Positions 39,716 through 53,699 of a stretch of 64,000 nt of DNA are shown one piece after another (within the stretch, counting starts at the first letter, position 1; every line of letters begins with the position of its first letter). A program made the translations under genes and the position numbers. Location of the stretch: contig NZ_JAJGNI010000008.1 of assembly GCF_020781975.1 (NCBI RefSeq), positions 1 through 64,000 of the forward strand, written 5' to 3'. The notes beneath the pieces are model-generated. The model ran no database searches. It was not told where the DNA came from and saw only the letters and a program-made list of their open reading frames with translations. The stretch comes from Microbacterium schleiferi. Its GTDB lineage: Bacteria; Actinomycetota; Actinomycetes; Actinomycetales; Microbacteriaceae.

Positions 39716-40909
39716 TCAGAGACCGGCGGCTGAGCGCAGGTCGTCGACGCGGTCCGTGCGCTCCCAGGTGAAGTCCGCAAGCTCCCGGCCGAAGTGCCCG
39801 TAGGCCGCGGTCTGCGCATAGATCGGGCGGAGCAGATCGAGCTGGTCGATGATCGCCTTCGGGCGCAGGTCGAAGACGTCCAGAATCGCCGTCGTGATGA
39901 TCTCATCGGCCACGTGGCCGGTCCCGAACGTCTCGACGTACAGGCCGACCGGAGCTGCCTTGCCAATGGCGTAGGCGACCTGCACTTCGAGCCGATCAGC
40001 GAGTCCTGCAGCCACCGCGTTCTTCGCTACCCACCGCATGGCGTAGGCAGCAGAGCGGTCGACCTTCGAGGGGTCCTTGCCGCTGAACGCTCCGCCGCCG
40101 TGACGCGAGGCGCCGCCATAGGTGTCGATGATGATCTTCCGGCCGGTCAGGCCAGCATCCCCCTTCGGGCCGCCGATGACGAACGGGCCCGCCGGGTTGA
40201 TGTAGTAGGTGACGCCCGAGAGATCGAGTCCGGTGCTCTCCAGAACCGGATCGATGACGACCTCCTGTATCTGGGCGCGCAGGTCCTCTTGCGAGATGTC
40301 GGGATGGTGCTGGGTCGAGAGCACCACGGACTCGACGGTGCGCGGGACGGCGCCTTCGAACCCGAGGGTGACCTGCGTCTTGCCATCGGGACGAAGGAAC
40401 GGCAGCGCACCCGAGCGCCGGGAATCGGCGAGGCGTTCAGCCATGCGGTGCGCCGTCCATGCGGCCATCGGCATCAGCTGCGGCGTCTCGGTCGTCGCAT
40501 AGCCGAACATGATGCCCTGGTCGCCCGCGCCCTGCTCGTCGCGGGGGTCGGACGATCCGCGTTCACGCTGCTCGAAGGCCTTGTTCACCCCCGAGGCGAT
40601 GTCTGAGGACTGCGCCCCGATCGAAATGCTCACGCCGCACGAGTCGCCGTCGAAGCCGGTCTCGCTCGAGGTGTATCCGATGCGGTTGACGACGTCGCGA
40701 ACGATCGCGGGAATCTCGACGTACGCGGAAGTGCTCACCTCACCCGCGACATGCACGAGTCCGGTGGTGACGAGGGTCTCGACCGCGACGCGTCCGCTCG
40801 GATCCTCGCTGAGGATCGCGTCGAGGATGCTGTCGGAGATCTGGTCGCAGATCTTGTCGGGGTGACCTTCCGTGACCGATTCGGACGTGAACAGACGCAA
40901 CGCGGTCAT
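39716..40909 (-). CDS. metK: S-adenosylmethionine synthetase
   Basis: Makes SAM from methionine and ATP, 397 aa. Signatures [23 protein letters not shown] and [20 protein letters not shown] are intact. It supplies methyl groups for enzymes such as RsmB downstream. It follows rpoZ by 73 bp. I see no SAM riboswitch in the short leader. Confidence 0.97.
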   Translation of the reverse strand: MTALRLFTSESVTEGHPDKICDQISDSILDAILSEDPSGRVAVETLVTTGLVHVAGEVSTSAYVEIPAIVRDVVNRIGYTSSETGFDGDSCGVSISIGAQSSDIASGVNKAFEQRERGSSDPRDEQGAGDQGIMFGYATTETPQLMPMAAWTAHRMAERLADSRRSGALPFLRPDGKTQVTLGFEGAVPRTVESVVLSTQHHPDISQEDLRAQIQEVVIDPVLESTGLDLSGVTYYINPAGPFVIGGPKGDAGLTGRKIIIDTYGGASRHGGGAFSGKDPSKVDRSAAYAMRWVAKNAVAAGLADRLEVQVAYAIGKAAPVGLYVETFGTGHVADEIITTAILDVFDLRPKAIIDQLDLLRPIYAQTAAYGHFGRELADFTWERTDRVDDLRSAAGL

Positions 40910-40982
40910 GGAGCTCCCGTCAGTGGTGGACGTCGATCAGTATCGCGACGGCGTACGACACCGACGCGCAAAGAGGTGATCG

Positions 40983-41237
40983 TCAGTCGATCGGACGGAG
41001 GCGAAGCTTGTCTTCGTTGATCTCGTGGAGCGCGATGGTCAGGGGCTTGTCCTCGACGGTCGAGTCGACCAGCGGTCCCACGTTGTCGAAGAGGTTCCCC
41101 TCGTGCAGGTCGGAGTAGTAGTCATTGATCTGACGCGCGCGCTTGGCTGCGTAGATCACGAGCTGGTACTTCGAGTCGACCTTCTCGAGAAGGCTGTCGA
41201 TGGGGGGCTCGATGATGCCCTGGTTGTTCCCGGCCAT
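40983..41237 (-). CDS. rpoZ: RNA polymerase omega subunit
   Basis: Small assembly and ppGpp-related subunit of RNA polymerase, 84 aa. [26 protein letters not shown] is the conserved core (residues about 13-38), with a C-terminal [10 protein letters not shown] segment. It sits between gmk and metK, the standard order gmk-rpoZ-metK (coaBC, often between, is absent). Confidence 0.95.
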   Translation of the reverse strand: MAGNNQGIIEPPIDSLLEKVDSKYQLVIYAAKRARQINDYYSDLHEGNLFDNVGPLVDSTVEDKPLTIALHEINEDKLRLRPID

Positions 41238-41297
41238 GGCGGAATCCCTTCGCTGGCGACGGATGTCGGTGAGAGGTCTGTGGCGCCGCTGTCGCGC

Positions 41298-42206
41298 TCA
41301 GCGCGCGGGCGCATTCATCAATTCTACGACCTCGCGCGCCGCAACGGCGACGTCGCCGTTCACGACGCGGTAATCGAACTCGTCTTGGGCCGCCAATTCC
41401 ACCCGTGCCGTGCGCAGGCGTCGCGAACGTTCCTCCGCGTCCTCCGTGCCTCGACCGACCAGTCGGTTGACCAGTTCGTCCCAGCTGGGCGGAAGGAGGA
41501 ACACCAGCGTCGCGTCGGGCTGGGCCGCGCGAACCTGTCGCGCGCCCTGCAGATCGATCTCGAGCAGAACTGCTTGACCGCGATCGAGAGCTGCGCGGAT
41601 CGGTGCGCGCGGGGTGCCGTAACGGTACGCGTTGTGCACGGTAGCCCACTCGAGAAGCTCGCCATCGGCGATGAGCCGATCGAACTCGGCATCGTCGACG
41701 AAGTAGTAGTGCTCGCCGTCGCGTTCGCCAGGGCGGGGCGGGCGAGTAGTCGCCGAGACTGACAGGTGGATTTCGGGGTGATGAGCGCGGATGTACTGAG
41801 CCACCGTTCCCTTGCCGACAGCTGTCGGCCCCGCGAGCACGACCAGCGCCGACCGGTCAGCGCGTGGGCGCGGCTCGGGTACACGGTCATCGAGGAACGC
41901 GCGCAGGGCCTGCTGCTGTCGGCGGCCAAGCCCGCCGAGCCGCTTCACCGGGGAGATCTGAAGACGCTCGAGAATTCTGTCCCGCTTTCCGACGCCGATT
42001 GCGGGGATCGCGGTGAGGAACTCGGTGACACGCATGGCGCCGGCCGGTGAATGCGGAGCCGCAAGCGCTCGGCTGAGCAACTCCTGGGGGCTGATCACAC
42101 GAGTGGCGACATCCTGCTTCAGCGAGGCACGCTCCCGTCGCGCGGCGACGGCACGCTGCGATGCTGCGACGCGGTCGACGTCGGGAGGGGCGGGGCGCTC
42201 AGTCAT
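41298..42206 (-). CDS. gmk: Guanylate kinase with N-terminal mIHF-type DNA-binding domain
   Basis: A 302-aa fusion. Residues about 1-108 resemble mycobacterial integration host factor ([49 protein letters not shown]), a helix-two-turn-helix DNA-binding protein. Residues about 118-302 are guanylate kinase (GMP plus ATP to GDP): P-loop GPTAVGKGT (126-134), [30 protein letters not shown]. In mycobacteria these are adjacent separate genes. ATG 42206 overlaps the pyrF stop by 8 bp. Whether the product is processed is unknown. Confidence 0.93.
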   Translation of the reverse strand: MTERPAPPDVDRVAASQRAVAARRERASLKQDVATRVISPQELLSRALAAPHSPAGAMRVTEFLTAIPAIGVGKRDRILERLQISPVKRLGGLGRRQQQALRAFLDDRVPEPRPRADRSALVVLAGPTAVGKGTVAQYIRAHHPEIHLSVSATTRPPRPGERDGEHYYFVDDAEFDRLIADGELLEWATVHNAYRYGTPRAPIRAALDRGQAVLLEIDLQGARQVRAAQPDATLVFLLPPSWDELVNRLVGRGTEDAEERSRRLRTARVELAAQDEFDYRVVNGDVAVAAREVVELMNAPAR

Positions 42207-43049
42207 GGCTGGTTCGCGGATACAGGGCCGCACGCTCCTCGATGCGCGTCTCCAGGCGGTCCGGTCCGACAGCGAGGATGCTTCGGCTCTCGGACGCGAC
42301 GACGTTGGTTGCCACATACCCGAACAGCCGCGTCAGATCGGCGGGCTGCGCCCCCTGCGCACCGAAGCCGGGAGCCAGGATGGGCGTTCCGGCGAGGATG
42401 ACGTCGCGGAGTCCGAAGGCTGCACGGTCGACGGTTGCTCCGACGACCAGCCCCGCCGAACCGAGTGCGCCGGGTAGGCCGATGTTGAGGGAACCGATCT
42501 CGCGCGCCACCCGGGCCGCGACGCTCTCGTCGCCGGGAGCCGAGTCATCTCGGGTGAGAGCGGTCTGTACCGGAAGGCCCTCGGGATTGCTGGTCGCAGC
42601 GAGAACGAATACGCCCTTCTCTCGGCGGATCGCCGTCGTGATGGTGGCGTAGAGCGAGTCGGGACCCAGGTACGGGCTCAGCGTCACGGCGTCAGCCTCG
42701 AGCGGAGATCCGGGCTCGAGCCACGCGGCGGCATAACCGTCCATCGTCGTGCCGATGTCTCCGCGCTTGGCATCGGCGATCACGATCAACCCAGCGCTCC
42801 GGGCCGCTGCCAAGATGTCCTCCAGGGCCGCGAATCCCGCCGAGCCGTAGCGCTCGAAGAACGCGACCTGGGGCTTCACGACACCCACGCGACCCGCGCA
42901 CGCCTCCACCACACGGAGCCCGAACCGGCGCGCTCCGTCAGCGGTGGCATCCAACCCCCACGACTCCAACAGGCTCGCATGCGGGTCGATACCCACACAC
43001 AGCGGACCGAACTGGCCTAGCGAGTCCCACAGTCGAGCGCCGAACGACC

Positions 43050-43053
<4 letters not shown>
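42199..43053 (-). CDS. pyrF: Orotidine 5'-phosphate decarboxylase
   Basis: Last step of UMP synthesis, 284 aa, the long actinobacterial type. Active-site block [18 protein letters not shown] (Lys and Asp), substrate loop [12 protein letters not shown] at the start, and [10 protein letters not shown] near the end. GTG 43053 overlaps the carB stop (GTGA). It links carB and gmk in one transcription unit. Confidence 0.95.
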
Positions 43054-46329
<3,276 letters not shown>

Positions 46330-46337
<8 letters not shown>

Positions 46338-47487
46338 TCGCTTCTTTCGTGCTGAGGTTCGCGCGAACAAGCTCGGCGAACCGGTCGAACAGGTAGTTGG
46401 CGTCGTGTGGGCCGGCGGCGGCCTCGGGGTGGTACTGGACCGAGAAGGCCGGGATGTCCAGGGCGCGAAGGCCCTCGACGACCCGGTCGTTGAGCCCGAT
46501 GTGGCTCACCTCGACGCGCCCGTAACCCTGGGGACTGTCGAACGGTTCATCCAAGGGTGCGTCGACGGCGAAGCCGTGGTTGTGGGCGGTGATCTCGACG
46601 CGGCCGGTCTGCTTGTCCAGGACCGGCTGGTTGATGCCCCGATGACCGAACGGCAGTTTGTAGGTGTCGAGGCCGAGGGCGCGGCCGAGCAGCTGGTTGC
46701 CGAAGCAGATGCCGAAGAACGGAACCCGATCATCGAGCACGGATCGCAGGAGCGAGACGTGATCCGCAGAGGCCGATGGGTCACCCGGGCCGTTCGAATA
46801 GAAGACCCCGACCGGGTCGATCGCGCGGATGTCGTCGATCGTGGCATCCTGCGGCAGCACGTGGACGTCGAACCCACGGGCGGCGAGGTTCTCGATCGTC
46901 GCCTTCTTGATACCGAGGTCGATGACCGCGAGAGACCCGAGCCTCTCCCCCGTCGCCGGGGTGATCTCCGCGGCCGTCACCGAGACGGATGCCGAGAGGT
47001 TCTGGCCGGCCATCAGCGGCGCTTCCCGCACCAGGCGTAGCTGTTCCTCGGCGTCCAGGGATGCAGCGTCTCCGGAGAAGACGCCACCGCGCATCGACCC
47101 GACCGACCGGATGTGACGGGTAACCGCGCGGGTATCGATTCCGCTGATCCCCACGATGCCGTCGCGTTCGAGTGCTTCGTCGAGGGATTCATCGGCTCGC
47201 CAGTTCGACACGACGCGCGAGGGATCGCGGACGATGTAGCCGGCGACCCAGATCCGGCGCGACTCGGGGTCCTCGTCGTTCATTCCCGTATTGCCGATGT
47301 GGGGCGCGGTCTGCAGCACGATCTGACCCGCGTAGGACGGGTCTGTGAGGGTCTCCTGGTAGCCGGTCATGCCGGTCGCGAAGACGACCTCGCCCAGAGT
47401 CACGCCGCGCGCCCCATAGGCGCGCCCACGGAATCGGGTTCCGTCCTCGAGGACGAGCACGGCGGGATCGGTGGTGAACAAGCTCAT
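46330..47487 (-). CDS. carA: Carbamoyl phosphate synthase small subunit
   Basis: Glutamine amidotransferase subunit, 385 aa. N-terminal CPSase domain (about 1-150, [27 protein letters not shown]) and class I GATase with nucleophile Cys in [16 protein letters not shown] and catalytic His in [12 protein letters not shown]. The resulting ammonia goes to CarB. Overlaps the upstream Rv1382-like gene by ATGA. Confidence 0.96.
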
Positions 47488-48005
47488 TCGGAATCTCCGG
47501 TTGCGGTGGAGGGGTCGGTGGCATCGGCGAGCGGCGCGAGGGCGTCGGCCAGCTGTCTGGCCGAGGTGTCGCGGGGGCGAAGGTAGGTGTCGACGACCAC
47601 GCCGGTGTCGGCGAGCCAGCTCAGACGCACGAGGCCGTCCTTCTCGACGACACGATCGATCGTGAGGGTGGCCTGTGTGACGGCGGTGATCCTGTCAGCC
47701 GGGATGGTGATTCGCGGCTGGTTGGTCAGGTCCAGCGCGACAGCGGCATCCGTCACGGTGACAGTCACCGGTGATCGGAAACCGAGGCCCGGGGCAGCGA
47801 TCCGTTCCAGCGGAGCATCGTGGACCGTGGTCGCGACGTAGAGCGCGTCTATCGTCTCGCGGGGTACGTCCGCAGCGTTCAGCTCGGCTGGCTGGATGAG
47901 GGGGGTCCGATCGCGACGGGCACGTCGCACCCAGCCCCAGGCGGCGAGTCCCAGCAGCACCACGGCCACCGCGACCATCACGAGGACGGCGGCCTCGCGG
48001 GTCAT
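47484..48005 (-). CDS. Membrane-anchored protein of the pyr operon (Rv1382-like)
   Basis: The 173-aa protein has one N-terminal membrane helix (residues about 5-25) and a basic stop (RRARRDR). A mostly beta, PH-like globular part follows. Its place between pyrC and carA matches M. tuberculosis Rv1382, a gene of unknown function. Four-base overlaps on both sides (ATGA) make it part of the operon. No catalytic motif is visible, and a structural or regulatory role at the membrane is only a guess. Confidence 0.75.
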   Translation of the reverse strand: MTREAAVLVMVAVAVVLLGLAAWGWVRRARRDRTPLIQPAELNAADVPRETIDALYVATTVHDAPLERIAAPGLGFRSPVTVTVTDAAVALDLTNQPRITIPADRITAVTQATLTIDRVVEKDGLVRLSWLADTGVVVDTYLRPRDTSARQLADALAPLADATDPSTATGDSE

Positions 48006-49312
48006 GACACCACCCCCGGCGTCTCGAGAAGAGCTCCGTCAGCCACGGTCACGGTGCCCCGGTTGATCGTCCAGCGGATCTCGCCAGGCAGTTCTTCGCC
48101 GAGGTAGGGCGAGTTACGGCTGCGCCCGCGAAGATCATCGACCGAGAAGGTGGTTTTCGGCGCCGGGTCGTAGAGCGTGAACGATGCCGGGTTGCCCGCC
48201 GCCACGGGAGTGCCGTGCCCGCTGAGGCTCCCGATCCGCGCCGGCGCTGCCGACATCGCGCGCGCGACATCCGTCCACGTCATCCGACCGGTGTCGACCA
48301 TCGTCCTGTGCACGACACGGAGGGCGCTTTCCAGACCGACCATCCCGTGGGATGCCGCCTGCCATTCACACGCCTTTGTCTCGCTCGGGTGCGGCGCATG
48401 GTCGGTTGCCACGATGTCGATCGTTCCGTCGGCAAGGCCTTCGCGCACGGCTTCGACATCCTCGGCGGTGCGAAGGGGCGGGTTGACCTTGAACCGCGCG
48501 TCATAGCCGCGAACGCGATCCTCGGTGAGCAGCAGGTGGTGCGGGGTCACCTCGGCAGTGACATCGATTCCGCGTTTCTTGGCCCAGCGGATGATGTCGA
48601 CAGACCCCGCCGTCGAGAGGTGACAGACGTGCAGGCGCGACCCGACGTGCTCTGCCAGCAGCACGTCCCGGGCGATGATGGCCTCCTCGGCGACAGCCGG
48701 CCATCCCGCCAGGCCGAGTTCGGCCGAGACCACACCCTCGTTCATCTGCGCGCCTTCGGTCAAGCGCGGGTCTTGCGCGTGCTGGGCGATGACGCCGCCG
48801 AATGCCTTGACGTACTCGAGGGCGCGCCTCATGATCACGGGATCCCAGACGCAGAACCCGTCGTCGCTGAACACACGGACCCGGGCCCGGGAGGTAGCCA
48901 TGGCGCCGAGCTCCGCGAGCCGCTCTCCCTTCTGGCCGACGGTGACGGCCCCGATGGGCTGGACGGTGACGTAGCCGGCGGCCTCGCCGAGTGCCAGCTC
49001 CTGTTCGACAACTCCGGCGGTGTCGGCAACCGGGGACGTGTTGGGCATCGTGAAGACCGTGGTGAAGCCTCCGGCAGCTGCTGCGCGCGAACCGGTGAAG
49101 ATCGTTTCGGATGCCTCGAAGCCCGGCTCGCGGAAGTGCACGTGAAGGTCGACCAGTCCGGGAAGTGCGATGAGGCCCGACGCGTCGATCACGCGCGCGC
49201 CGGGCTTGTCCAACGCGGAGCCTGTCTCGACGATCATGCCGTCTTGCACGAGCAGATCTGTGCGGGTGCCGTCCACGAGCTCGGCGCCGCGAACCAGGAG
49301 GACCTCGGTCAT
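48002..49312 (-). CDS. pyrC: Dihydroorotase
   Basis: Cyclises carbamoyl aspartate to dihydroorotate. 436 aa, class I amidohydrolase type. Zinc ligands: [14 protein letters not shown] (HxH with the adjacent Arg), [17 protein letters not shown] and Asp in [10 protein letters not shown]. Overlaps pyrB upstream and the Rv1382-like gene downstream by ATGA. Confidence 0.97.
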   Translation of the reverse strand: MTEVLLVRGAELVDGTRTDLLVQDGMIVETGSALDKPGARVIDASGLIALPGLVDLHVHFREPGFEASETIFTGSRAAAAGGFTTVFTMPNTSPVADTAGVVEQELALGEAAGYVTVQPIGAVTVGQKGERLAELGAMATSRARVRVFSDDGFCVWDPVIMRRALEYVKAFGGVIAQHAQDPRLTEGAQMNEGVVSAELGLAGWPAVAEEAIIARDVLLAEHVGSRLHVCHLSTAGSVDIIRWAKKRGIDVTAEVTPHHLLLTEDRVRGYDARFKVNPPLRTAEDVEAVREGLADGTIDIVATDHAPHPSETKACEWQAASHGMVGLESALRVVHRTMVDTGRMTWTDVARAMSAAPARIGSLSGHGTPVAAGNPASFTLYDPAPKTTFSVDDLRGRSRNSPYLGEELPGEIRWTINRGTVTVADGALLETPGVVS

Positions 49313-50289
49313 GCTCGTTCCTCCCCTGTCGTTGTCGTCGCTGTGGTTGTCGTCGAACCCGCCAGCAGCAGGTAGAGCACCGCCATCCTGACCGACACGC
49401 CGTTGGCTACCTGTTCCAGGACTGTCGATTGAGCCGAGTCGGCGGCTTCGGCGGAGATTTCGAGCCCACGATTCATGGGGCCCGGGTGCATCACAATGCT
49501 ATCGGCGCCGAGGGCCGCGAGCCGCCGTGCGTCAAAGCCCCAGCGCCTCGCGTACTCCCGCTCGCTCGGGAAATGCGCTGCGTTCATGCGCTCCAGCTGG
49601 ATGCGCAGCAGCATCAGCACGTCGGGAGCTGCTGCTATAGCTTCGTCGAGGTCGTAGATGACGTGAGCGGGCCAGGCCGATACATCCTGCGGCACGAGCG
49701 TCGGCGGAGCGACGAGGGTAACGTGCGCTCCCAGCGTGTGCAGCAGCCACATGTTCGAGCGCGCCACGCGGGAATGGAGCACATCGCCCACGATCGCGAC
49801 CCGGGTGCCGGCGAGATCCCGGCCACGACTGTCATCGCCGTAGAGACGCTTGCGCATCGTAAACGCGTCGAGCAGCGCCTGCGTGGGATGCTCGTGGGTT
49901 CCGTCGCCGGCGTTCACGACGCCCGCACTGATCCAGCCGCTCGTGGCGAGGGTGTGCGGCGCGCCGGATGCTCCGTGGCGGATGACGACGGCATCCGCGC
50001 CCATCGCTTGGAGCGTCTGTGCGGTGTCCTGCAGGGACTCGCCTTTCGAGACCGACGAGCCCTTGGCTGCGAAGTTGATGACATCGGCTGACAGGCGCTT
50101 GGCAGCCGCCTCGAAGGATATGCGAGTGCGAGTCGAGTCCTCGAAGAAGAGGTTCACGACGGTCTTGCCGCGCAGGGTCGGCAGCTTCTTGACCTCTCGG
50201 CGTTGCGTGTCCGACATGTCTTCGGCGGTGTCGAGGATACGAAGCGCGTCGGCCCGGCTGAGGGTCGCTGTGTCGAGCAGGTGTCTCAT
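49309..50289 (-). CDS. pyrB: Aspartate carbamoyltransferase, catalytic subunit
   Basis: Joins carbamoyl phosphate and aspartate, 326 aa. Carbamoyl phosphate site [31 protein letters not shown] and the 240s region [12 protein letters not shown] are present. No pyrI regulatory subunit lies next to it, so control probably depends on PyrR. Overlaps pyrR by ATGA. Confidence 0.97.
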   Translation of the reverse strand: MRHLLDTATLSRADALRILDTAEDMSDTQRREVKKLPTLRGKTVVNLFFEDSTRTRISFEAAAKRLSADVINFAAKGSSVSKGESLQDTAQTLQAMGADAVVIRHGASGAPHTLATSGWISAGVVNAGDGTHEHPTQALLDAFTMRKRLYGDDSRGRDLAGTRVAIVGDVLHSRVARSNMWLLHTLGAHVTLVAPPTLVPQDVSAWPAHVIYDLDEAIAAAPDVLMLLRIQLERMNAAHFPSEREYARRWGFDARRLAALGADSIVMHPGPMNRGLEISAEAADSAQSTVLEQVANGVSVRMAVLYLLLAGSTTTTATTTTGEERA

Positions 50290-50816
50290 GATCGGATGCT
50301 CACCTCGTCCTCGCCGTCGATCTCGCGAAGGCGGACCGCCACGTGCTCCGATCTGGAGCTCGGCAGGTTTTTGCCCACGAAGTCCGGCCGGATCGGCAGC
50401 TCGCGGTGTCCGCGGTCCACGAGGATCGCGAGGCGCACTGCTGCTGGCCTGCCGATGTCTTGCAGGGCATCGAGCGCTGCGCGGATGCTCCGCCCCGAAA
50501 AGAGCACGTCGTCGACGAGCACGACGGTCTTCCCGTCGATGCCCGAGTCCGGGATGCGTGTGGGGTGGGGCGTCCGCGTCGGATTGCGGTGCAGGTCGTC
50601 GCGGTACATCGTGACGTCGAGTGAGCCGACGGGCACCGCTTGGCCGGTGAAGCCGCTGATCAGCGCAGCGATGCGCTCTGCCAGCGGCACGCCGCGGGTC
50701 GGGATGCCGAGGAGGACGAGCTCGCCGGCACCGCGATTGGATTCGATGATCTCGTGAGAGATTCTCGTCAGAGCGCGTGAGATGTCGGCATCCTGCATGA
50801 CTGCGCGGGTGCTCAT
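50286..50816 (-). CDS. pyrR: PyrR bifunctional regulator / uracil phosphoribosyltransferase
   Basis: RNA-binding repressor of pyrimidine genes with weak UPRT activity, 176 aa. The PRPP loop [21 protein letters not shown] is clear; IPTRGVPLA and the basic strand YRDDLHRNP contribute to the fold and RNA contact. It heads the operon pyrR-pyrB-pyrC-Rv1382-like-carA-carB-pyrF. A PyrR-binding-like element covers its own ribosome-binding site (50822-50844), so it should repress its own translation and, through coupling, the downstream genes. Confidence 0.95.
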   Translation of the reverse strand: MSTRAVMQDADISRALTRISHEIIESNRGAGELVLLGIPTRGVPLAERIAALISGFTGQAVPVGSLDVTMYRDDLHRNPTRTPHPTRIPDSGIDGKTVVLVDDVLFSGRSIRAALDALQDIGRPAAVRLAILVDRGHRELPIRPDFVGKNLPSSRSEHVAVRLREIDGEDEVSIRS

Positions 50817-50821
50817 CGTCG

Positions 50822-50844
50822 CTCCCTTCTCCGCCTCACAGGAC
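50822..50844 (-). promoter_or_regulatory. PyrR-binding RNA element over the pyrR ribosome-binding site
   Basis: Read on the minus strand it contains GTCCTGTGAGGC then GGAGAAGGGAG. This follows the conserved GUCC-n-GnGAGGC...G-AAGG pattern of PyrR binding loops. The AAGGGAG portion is the Shine-Dalgarno, seven bases from ATG 50816. No terminator follows, so translation repression rather than attenuation is expected. Confidence 0.75.
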
Positions 50845-50868
50845 GGTGTTAAAGGTTGCTGTAGTCCG

Positions 50869-50874
50869 AGCCTA
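50869..50874 (-). promoter_or_regulatory. Possible -10 box of the pyr operon
   Basis: TAGGCT fits the actinobacterial TAnnnT pattern. It would give a leader of about 45 nt carrying only the PyrR element. No good -35 hexamer is seen; the upstream region lies within the MBL/Rieske gene. Confidence 0.3.
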
Positions 50875-50887
50875 CCGGAAGCGCTCG

Positions 50888-52453
50888 TCAGGGAATCGCA
50901 GGCGCGTCAGCCGTCTCGATGATCCGCTGTGACCGGATGGGATGCCCCGTCGTGGTGAGACACTTGCCGCTGGCAAGATCCCACTTCCAGTCGTGCAGGG
51001 AACAGGTCAGTACGCCGTCCTCGATCTTGCCGGTCTTGGTGAGGTCGGCCCGGAGGTGCGGGCAACGGCGCTGCACGACCCAGTCCTCGAGCTGCACATC
51101 CTCGGTCTGATCTGACTGCTCCGCGTACCAGTTCTCGACGTACTCGATGCGGTCACGCGACAGACACTTGAGGAACGTGGTGAGAAACTCGTTGAATTTG
51201 CCGCTGCGACCGACCGAGAACTGCATCGAGAGGAAGATCGAGTTGGACCAGTCGATCTCGTGGTCGGCGATATTGGTCGAGACGAGGTCAGCCGGAATCG
51301 TGTACCAGTAGATGCACTCCTCCCCCGCGTACTCGCGAACCTTCGCCTTGGGGAAGTCGACGACCATATCGAGTTCGCCGATGCGGAACCGGACGTTGCC
51401 ACCGACGCCATCGCGGATCGTCCGGGCCCGCCGCAGGAGCGGCTCCCACCATTCCTTGATCGCCGCGAGCATTTCCTGCGGCGGGAGTACTGTCGCACGC
51501 CGCGACTCCTCGGCGCGGACCTCGTCCTGCCGACTGTCGCGCTGCTCGGCGAGGTAGGTCCACTTGTCGTGGAAGATGCGCTCGATCTCGGCATCGGTGT
51601 ACAGCGTCTGGGTGATCGTCACGTCGGAGCCCACGATGTCGACTTGGGTTCCGGGGATGAAGAGGTGACCCGCCTTGTCAGGCCGCTCCGCGCGCAGGTG
51701 CTCGAGGAACTCTGCCTGATCGGTGAAGATCGAATCGTTCTCAAGCCCGGTGCCGTTGTAGCGGAACAACTCTTCGCGCAAGAACATCGGCGGTCCCGCC
51801 ATCGGGAAGACATGCCCGGCGTCGACCTTGTCGATGTAGTACATCGCGCGCTTGTTCTGCGCGTCGCGCTTGAGCTGCGCGAAGTGTTGCTTCGAATCCT
51901 GCGGCAGGTCGTAGACCATGGGCCACCAGATGGCTCCGGAGACTTGGGTGAAGTACGCGTCCGGGCGACCGAAGGCGAGCAGCTTCTCGAGGTCCAGCGG
52001 ATGCGAGTCGTTCTGGTTCAGGATGCTGGCGGTGCCGTCGTCCACCGACAGCGACGAGTCCCCGATCGGGCCGTCGGAGGGGGCGCGCAGCGGCGTGATC
52101 ATGAGCGTCATCTCACCGAACGTCACCGGGACGCCGGCTTCCGTGCGGACGATGTTCGTGTAGCCGAGGTCGATCAGGTCGCGTTCGAGGTCATCTGTCG
52201 GATACTCCGGCAACAGCACGGGGATGTCGCGGCGGACGTACCGGTGCAGCATCCGGGGATCGAAATGATCGCGATGCCGGTGAGAGATGTAGAGGAAGTC
52301 AGCGGCGCCGAAACGCTCCCAATCCAACCCCCGGTTGTCAGGGAACGGGAACCAGGATCCGAAGAACGACGGCCCGATGACCGGGTCGCACAGGATCGAA
52401 CCTCCCGTGGTCTCGATGAACATGCCGGCATGTCCGAGTCCGGTGATGCGCAT
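50888..52453 (-). CDS. MBL-fold hydrolase fused to a C-terminal Rieske [2Fe-2S] domain
   Basis: A 521-aa fusion. The N-terminal metallo-beta-lactamase fold has HRHRDH at 58-63 (HxHxDH). The middle (about 250-440) is unassigned. At the C-terminus a Rieske cluster has Cys464-x-His466 and Cys484-x-x-His487 ([18 protein letters not shown]). The pairing recalls CMP-N-acetylneuraminate hydroxylase-like proteins, but there the Rieske domain is N-terminal, so the function here is open; an oxygenase role is possible. It is inserted between nusB (77 bp) and pyrR, which are usually adjacent. Confidence 0.85.
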   Translation of the reverse strand: MRITGLGHAGMFIETTGGSILCDPVIGPSFFGSWFPFPDNRGLDWERFGAADFLYISHRHRDHFDPRMLHRYVRRDIPVLLPEYPTDDLERDLIDLGYTNIVRTEAGVPVTFGEMTLMITPLRAPSDGPIGDSSLSVDDGTASILNQNDSHPLDLEKLLAFGRPDAYFTQVSGAIWWPMVYDLPQDSKQHFAQLKRDAQNKRAMYYIDKVDAGHVFPMAGPPMFLREELFRYNGTGLENDSIFTDQAEFLEHLRAERPDKAGHLFIPGTQVDIVGSDVTITQTLYTDAEIERIFHDKWTYLAEQRDSRQDEVRAEESRRATVLPPQEMLAAIKEWWEPLLRRARTIRDGVGGNVRFRIGELDMVVDFPKAKVREYAGEECIYWYTIPADLVSTNIADHEIDWSNSIFLSMQFSVGRSGKFNEFLTTFLKCLSRDRIEYVENWYAEQSDQTEDVQLEDWVVQRRCPHLRADLTKTGKIEDGVLTCSLHDWKWDLASGKCLTTTGHPIRSQRIIETADAPAIP

Positions 52454-52530
52454 GGACGCTCCTCTCCCGAGACGAGTGTAGGCGGCTCCTGCGCGTCGGC
52501 AGTGGGATCACGCCGTGCAAATGCGGCGGG

Positions 52531-52965
52531 TCAGTCGAGCTTTCCCGTGGCAGTCTCGCCCCCGCGCGCCACACGACCGAGCACACCGTGCACGAACGCG
52601 CCGGAGTCGTCGGTCGAGAACTCCTTCGCGAGTTCCACCGCCTCATCGATCGCGACGGCGGCGGGAACGCCGTCGTTGTAGACGATCTCCCACGTGCCGA
52701 TGCGCAACAACGCGCGGTCGACGGCCGGCATTCGGACAAGCGTCCAGCCCTTCGCGGCGGCCGTGATCGCCTCGTCGATCGCCGGCGCATTGTCGATCAC
52801 ACCGTCGACGATTTCACGGGCGTACAGCCACGACGCCTCGCGCGCCGGTTCGGACGCGGCGCGACGGGCTTCTGCGGCAAGTGTCAGCGCGACATCCTCA
52901 CCGCGGACGTCAGCTTGGAACAGGATGTCCAGCGCACGCTTGCGCGCCTTCGAACGTGCACTCAT
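52531..52965 (-). CDS. nusB: Transcription antitermination factor NusB
   Basis: Binds boxA RNA with NusE for rRNA antitermination. 144 aa, all-helical. ARSKARKRALDILFQADVRG at the start, NDGVPAAVAIDEAVELAKEFS and FVHGVLGRVARG at the end are diagnostic. ATG 52965 begins MSARSKARKRA. It follows efp by 13 bp, the usual efp-nusB order. Confidence 0.96.
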   Translation of the reverse strand: MSARSKARKRALDILFQADVRGEDVALTLAAEARRAASEPAREASWLYAREIVDGVIDNAPAIDEAITAAAKGWTLVRMPAVDRALLRIGTWEIVYNDGVPAAVAIDEAVELAKEFSTDDSGAFVHGVLGRVARGGETATGKLD

Positions 52966-52978
52966 CGGTGCTGTCGCG

Positions 52979-53539
52979 TCAGTTGACGCGGCCGAGGTAG
53001 TCACCCGTCCGGGTGTCGACCTTGACCTTCGTGCCGGTCTCGAGGAACAGCGGGACCTGGATCTCGTAGCCCGTCTCGACGGTTGCAGGCTTTGTGCCGG
53101 CCGACGAGCGGTCGCCCTGCAGACCCGGCTCGGTGTAGGTGATCTCGAGCACAACGGATGCCGGCAGGTCGAGGTAGAGCGCGGTGCCGTTGTTCATCGC
53201 GATGGTGACCTGCTGGTTCTCGAGCATGAAGTTCGCCGCGTCGCCGACGGTGGCGGCGGGCACGTTGATCTGGTCGTAGTCGGTCTGGTCCATGAACACG
53301 AAGCTGTCGCCGTCGTTGTACAGGTAGGTGTAGTCGCGGCGGTCGACGTTCTCGATCTCGATCTTGGCGCCGGCGTTGAAGGTCTTGTCGACGACCTTGC
53401 CGGTCAGGACGTTCTTGAGCTTGGTGCGCACGAATGCGCCGCCCTTGCCCGGCTTGACGTGCTGGAACTCCACGACGCTCCAGAGCTGTCCATCGATGTT
53501 GAGGACGACGCCGTTCTTGATGTCTGCGGTGGATGCCAT
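52979..53539 (-). CDS. efp: Elongation factor P
   Basis: Rescues ribosomes stalled at polyproline. 186 aa with three OB/KOW-like domains. The tip loop reads [16 protein letters not shown], with Lys at the modification position (PGKG). The C-terminal TGDYLGRVN is typical. GGAGGAGG lies nearby upstream of ATG 53539 on the coding strand only weakly; CCTCCTCC-type complement is seen as GGAACCTCC. The start [13 protein letters not shown] is standard. Confidence 0.95.
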   Translation of the reverse strand: MASTADIKNGVVLNIDGQLWSVVEFQHVKPGKGGAFVRTKLKNVLTGKVVDKTFNAGAKIEIENVDRRDYTYLYNDGDSFVFMDQTDYDQINVPAATVGDAANFMLENQQVTIAMNNGTALYLDLPASVVLEITYTEPGLQGDRSSAGTKPATVETGYEIQVPLFLETGTKVKVDTRTGDYLGRVN

Positions 53540-53699
53540 GGGAGGAGGTTCCGTTCTTGGGTTTCCGAGGGACACTGAACTCGTCGAGGCAGGTCCGACG
53601 CACGATTCTACGGGATCGGCCGGCACGCACCGTCGCCCATGGAGGAGGCAGCGGTACGCGGCCGGCGAAATGCCGGACCGCATACCTGCCGCATCCGGT

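Noticed and set aside
40910-40982. SAM riboswitch before metK
   Set aside because: The 73-nt gap has no recognisable riboswitch core and is too short for most classes.
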